This document shows, piece after piece, positions 63,261-64,000 of a stretch of 64,000 nt of DNA; positions within the stretch are counted from its first letter, which is position 1, and each line of letters starts with the position of its first letter. This DNA is from Halotia branconii CENA392. GTDB taxonomy: Bacteria; Cyanobacteriota; Cyanobacteriia; Cyanobacteriales; Nostocaceae. The stretch covers positions 2,335,455-2,399,454 of the forward strand of contig NZ_CP124543.1 of NCBI RefSeq assembly GCF_029953635.1. The letters are read 5' to 3'. The notes beneath the pieces are model-generated. The model was given only the letters and a program-made list of their open reading frames with translations, searched no databases and was not told the DNA's origin. The position numbers and the translations under genes are program-made.

Positions 63261-63353
63261 CTAGTTATCATGACTCAATGCTGATTAACTAAAAAAAGCG
63301 TGTATATTAGCACAGTAAACAACGGATTACGTTTTTAAATAGGGGAACAAAAC

Positions 63354-64000
63354 ATGCTGGAATTGTTGGGGTCAGGTTTAGTTTCTCTCTGGCTAGAAAT
63401 GGCTGGGGTACAAATTAAGCCATCAGATGCTTTAGATGCATTGGCTTGGCAAAGTAGTCCTGGCTTGGTTCTTGCCCCTGATCCAAATCCAACTGGGGTG
63501 AATACGGTAACAGCATATCTCAAGGGCTTAATCACATCGAAATTAGTCGCACAGAATCTGACTGAAAGTCAAGGAATTTGGATGCAGTCGGGGCCAATGC
63601 TCATGGCGAATCATCAAGGTACGACACCACTACCAGCTGCCTCTTTAACTAAAATTGCAACTTCACTAGTTGCTTTGAAAACTTGGGGTTCAGACCATCA
63701 ATTTGAGACTTTAGTGAGCGCTACAGGGCCAGTTGTTAATGGTGTATTGCAAGGTGATTTAGTGATTACTGGCGGTGGCGATCCGATGTTTGTCTGGGAG
63801 GAAGCGATCGCTCTTGGCAATACTTTAAATAAAATGGGAATCAAGCAGGTAAAAGGAAATTTGGTGATTACTGGCAATTTTGCTATGAATTTCCAACGTC
63901 ATCCATTTTTGGCGGGTCAAATGCTCAAACAAGCATTGAATCATCAAATTTGGACTCGTCCTGCAAATTATATCTACTCAACTATGCCTAAGGGAACGCC
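63354..64000 (+). CDS. dacB: D-Ala-D-Ala carboxypeptidase/endopeptidase (PBP4/S13 family), 5' part
   Basis: The open frame runs from ATG at 63354, behind AGGGGAA, to the window end (215 codons). LPAASLTKIATSLVALK contains the SxxK nucleophile motif of penicillin-binding proteins, and VLQGDLVITGGGDPMF and KGNLVITGNFAMNFQRHP are typical PBP4 segments. It trims or cleaves peptidoglycan peptides in the periplasm. The signal peptide is short and weak (LELLGSGLVSLWLEMAG). The C-terminal SxN and KTG motifs lie beyond the window. Confidence 0.9.
   Translation, partial: MLELLGSGLVSLWLEMAGVQIKPSDALDALAWQSSPGLVLAPDPNPTGVNTVTAYLKGLITSKLVAQNLTESQGIWMQSGPMLMANHQGTTPLPAASLTKIATSLVALKTWGSDHQFETLVSATGPVVNGVLQGDLVITGGGDPMFVWEEAIALGNTLNKMGIKQVKGNLVITGNFAMNFQRHPFLAGQMLKQALNHQIWTRPANYIYSTMPKGT

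Noticed and set aside
62995..63261. 88-residue minus-strand ORF upstream of dacB
   Set aside because: It is built from GC-rich dispersed repeats and ends in repeat-derived residues; no family or ribosome site.

Overview
The window looks like chromosomal DNA of a filamentous, heterocyst-type cyanobacterium (Nostocales; Nostoc/Anabaena/Tolypothrix-like). The evidence is a psbA gene for photosystem II D1, ndhL, a magnesium-chelatase chlI, the myxoxanthophyll genes cruF/cruG, a tRNA-Leu(UAA) gene with a group I intron, an apparent Yfr1 small RNA between guaB3 and trxA, very frequent GCGATCGC (HIP1) octamers, and short heptanucleotide repeats such as TGTCAGT and GGAGCAG runs.

Layout. 1-8.7 kb: a truncated Na+/H+ antiporter, an EVE protein, a SIMPL protein, a DUF6888/DUF6887-like pair, ssb with a LexA-type box, the mreBCD cell-shape operon, ribD and a MarR regulator. 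8.8-17.5 kb: a large FHA-PAS-GAF-GGDEF-EAL c-di-GMP protein, a TpsB/Omp85 transporter, a phosphoribosyltransferase and hflX. 17.8-22.6 kb is an accessory island: a Uma2 nuclease-fold protein, UPF0175/DUF3368 toxin-antitoxin genes, a PemK-type toxin broken by a nonsense codon, and an overlapping TPR protein/AAA-ATPase pair. 22.8-30.2 kb: cofG, psbA, murG and a glycosyltransferase, the last two separated by a MntA/HepT module flanked by an 80-bp imperfect duplication. 31.1-37.5 kb is a three-gene locus (secreted TPR-trypsin protease, secreted small protein, membrane protein). Its first two genes are each split by a different insertion sequence, and both reading frames are restored if the element and one target copy are removed. 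37.8-48.5 kb: rnhA, cruG/cruF, rpmA/rplU, a DUF2281/PIN toxin-antitoxin pair, a nucleotidyltransferase, chlI, a DUF3007 gene and ndhL. 48.9-64 kb: intron-bearing trnL, a flippase-like protein, two tandem lipoprotein-like genes, mutS2 carrying an in-frame repeat insertion, a second and damaged DUF6888/DUF6887 pair, a SMI1-HEAT protein, guaB3-yfr1-trxA, a MITE related to the IS701 element, a LOG-family gene and the start of a D-Ala-D-Ala carboxypeptidase.

The main theme beyond housekeeping is gene decay and mobile DNA. Small paired genes have lost one partner by point mutation, insertion sequences interrupt neighbouring genes, and dispersed palindromic repeats have spread between genes and, in mutS2 and probably cruG, inside them. 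The best candidates for undescribed systems are the IS-hit TPR-protease/secreted/membrane locus, the ATPase-TPR pair and the overlapping DUF6888-DUF6887 pairs.
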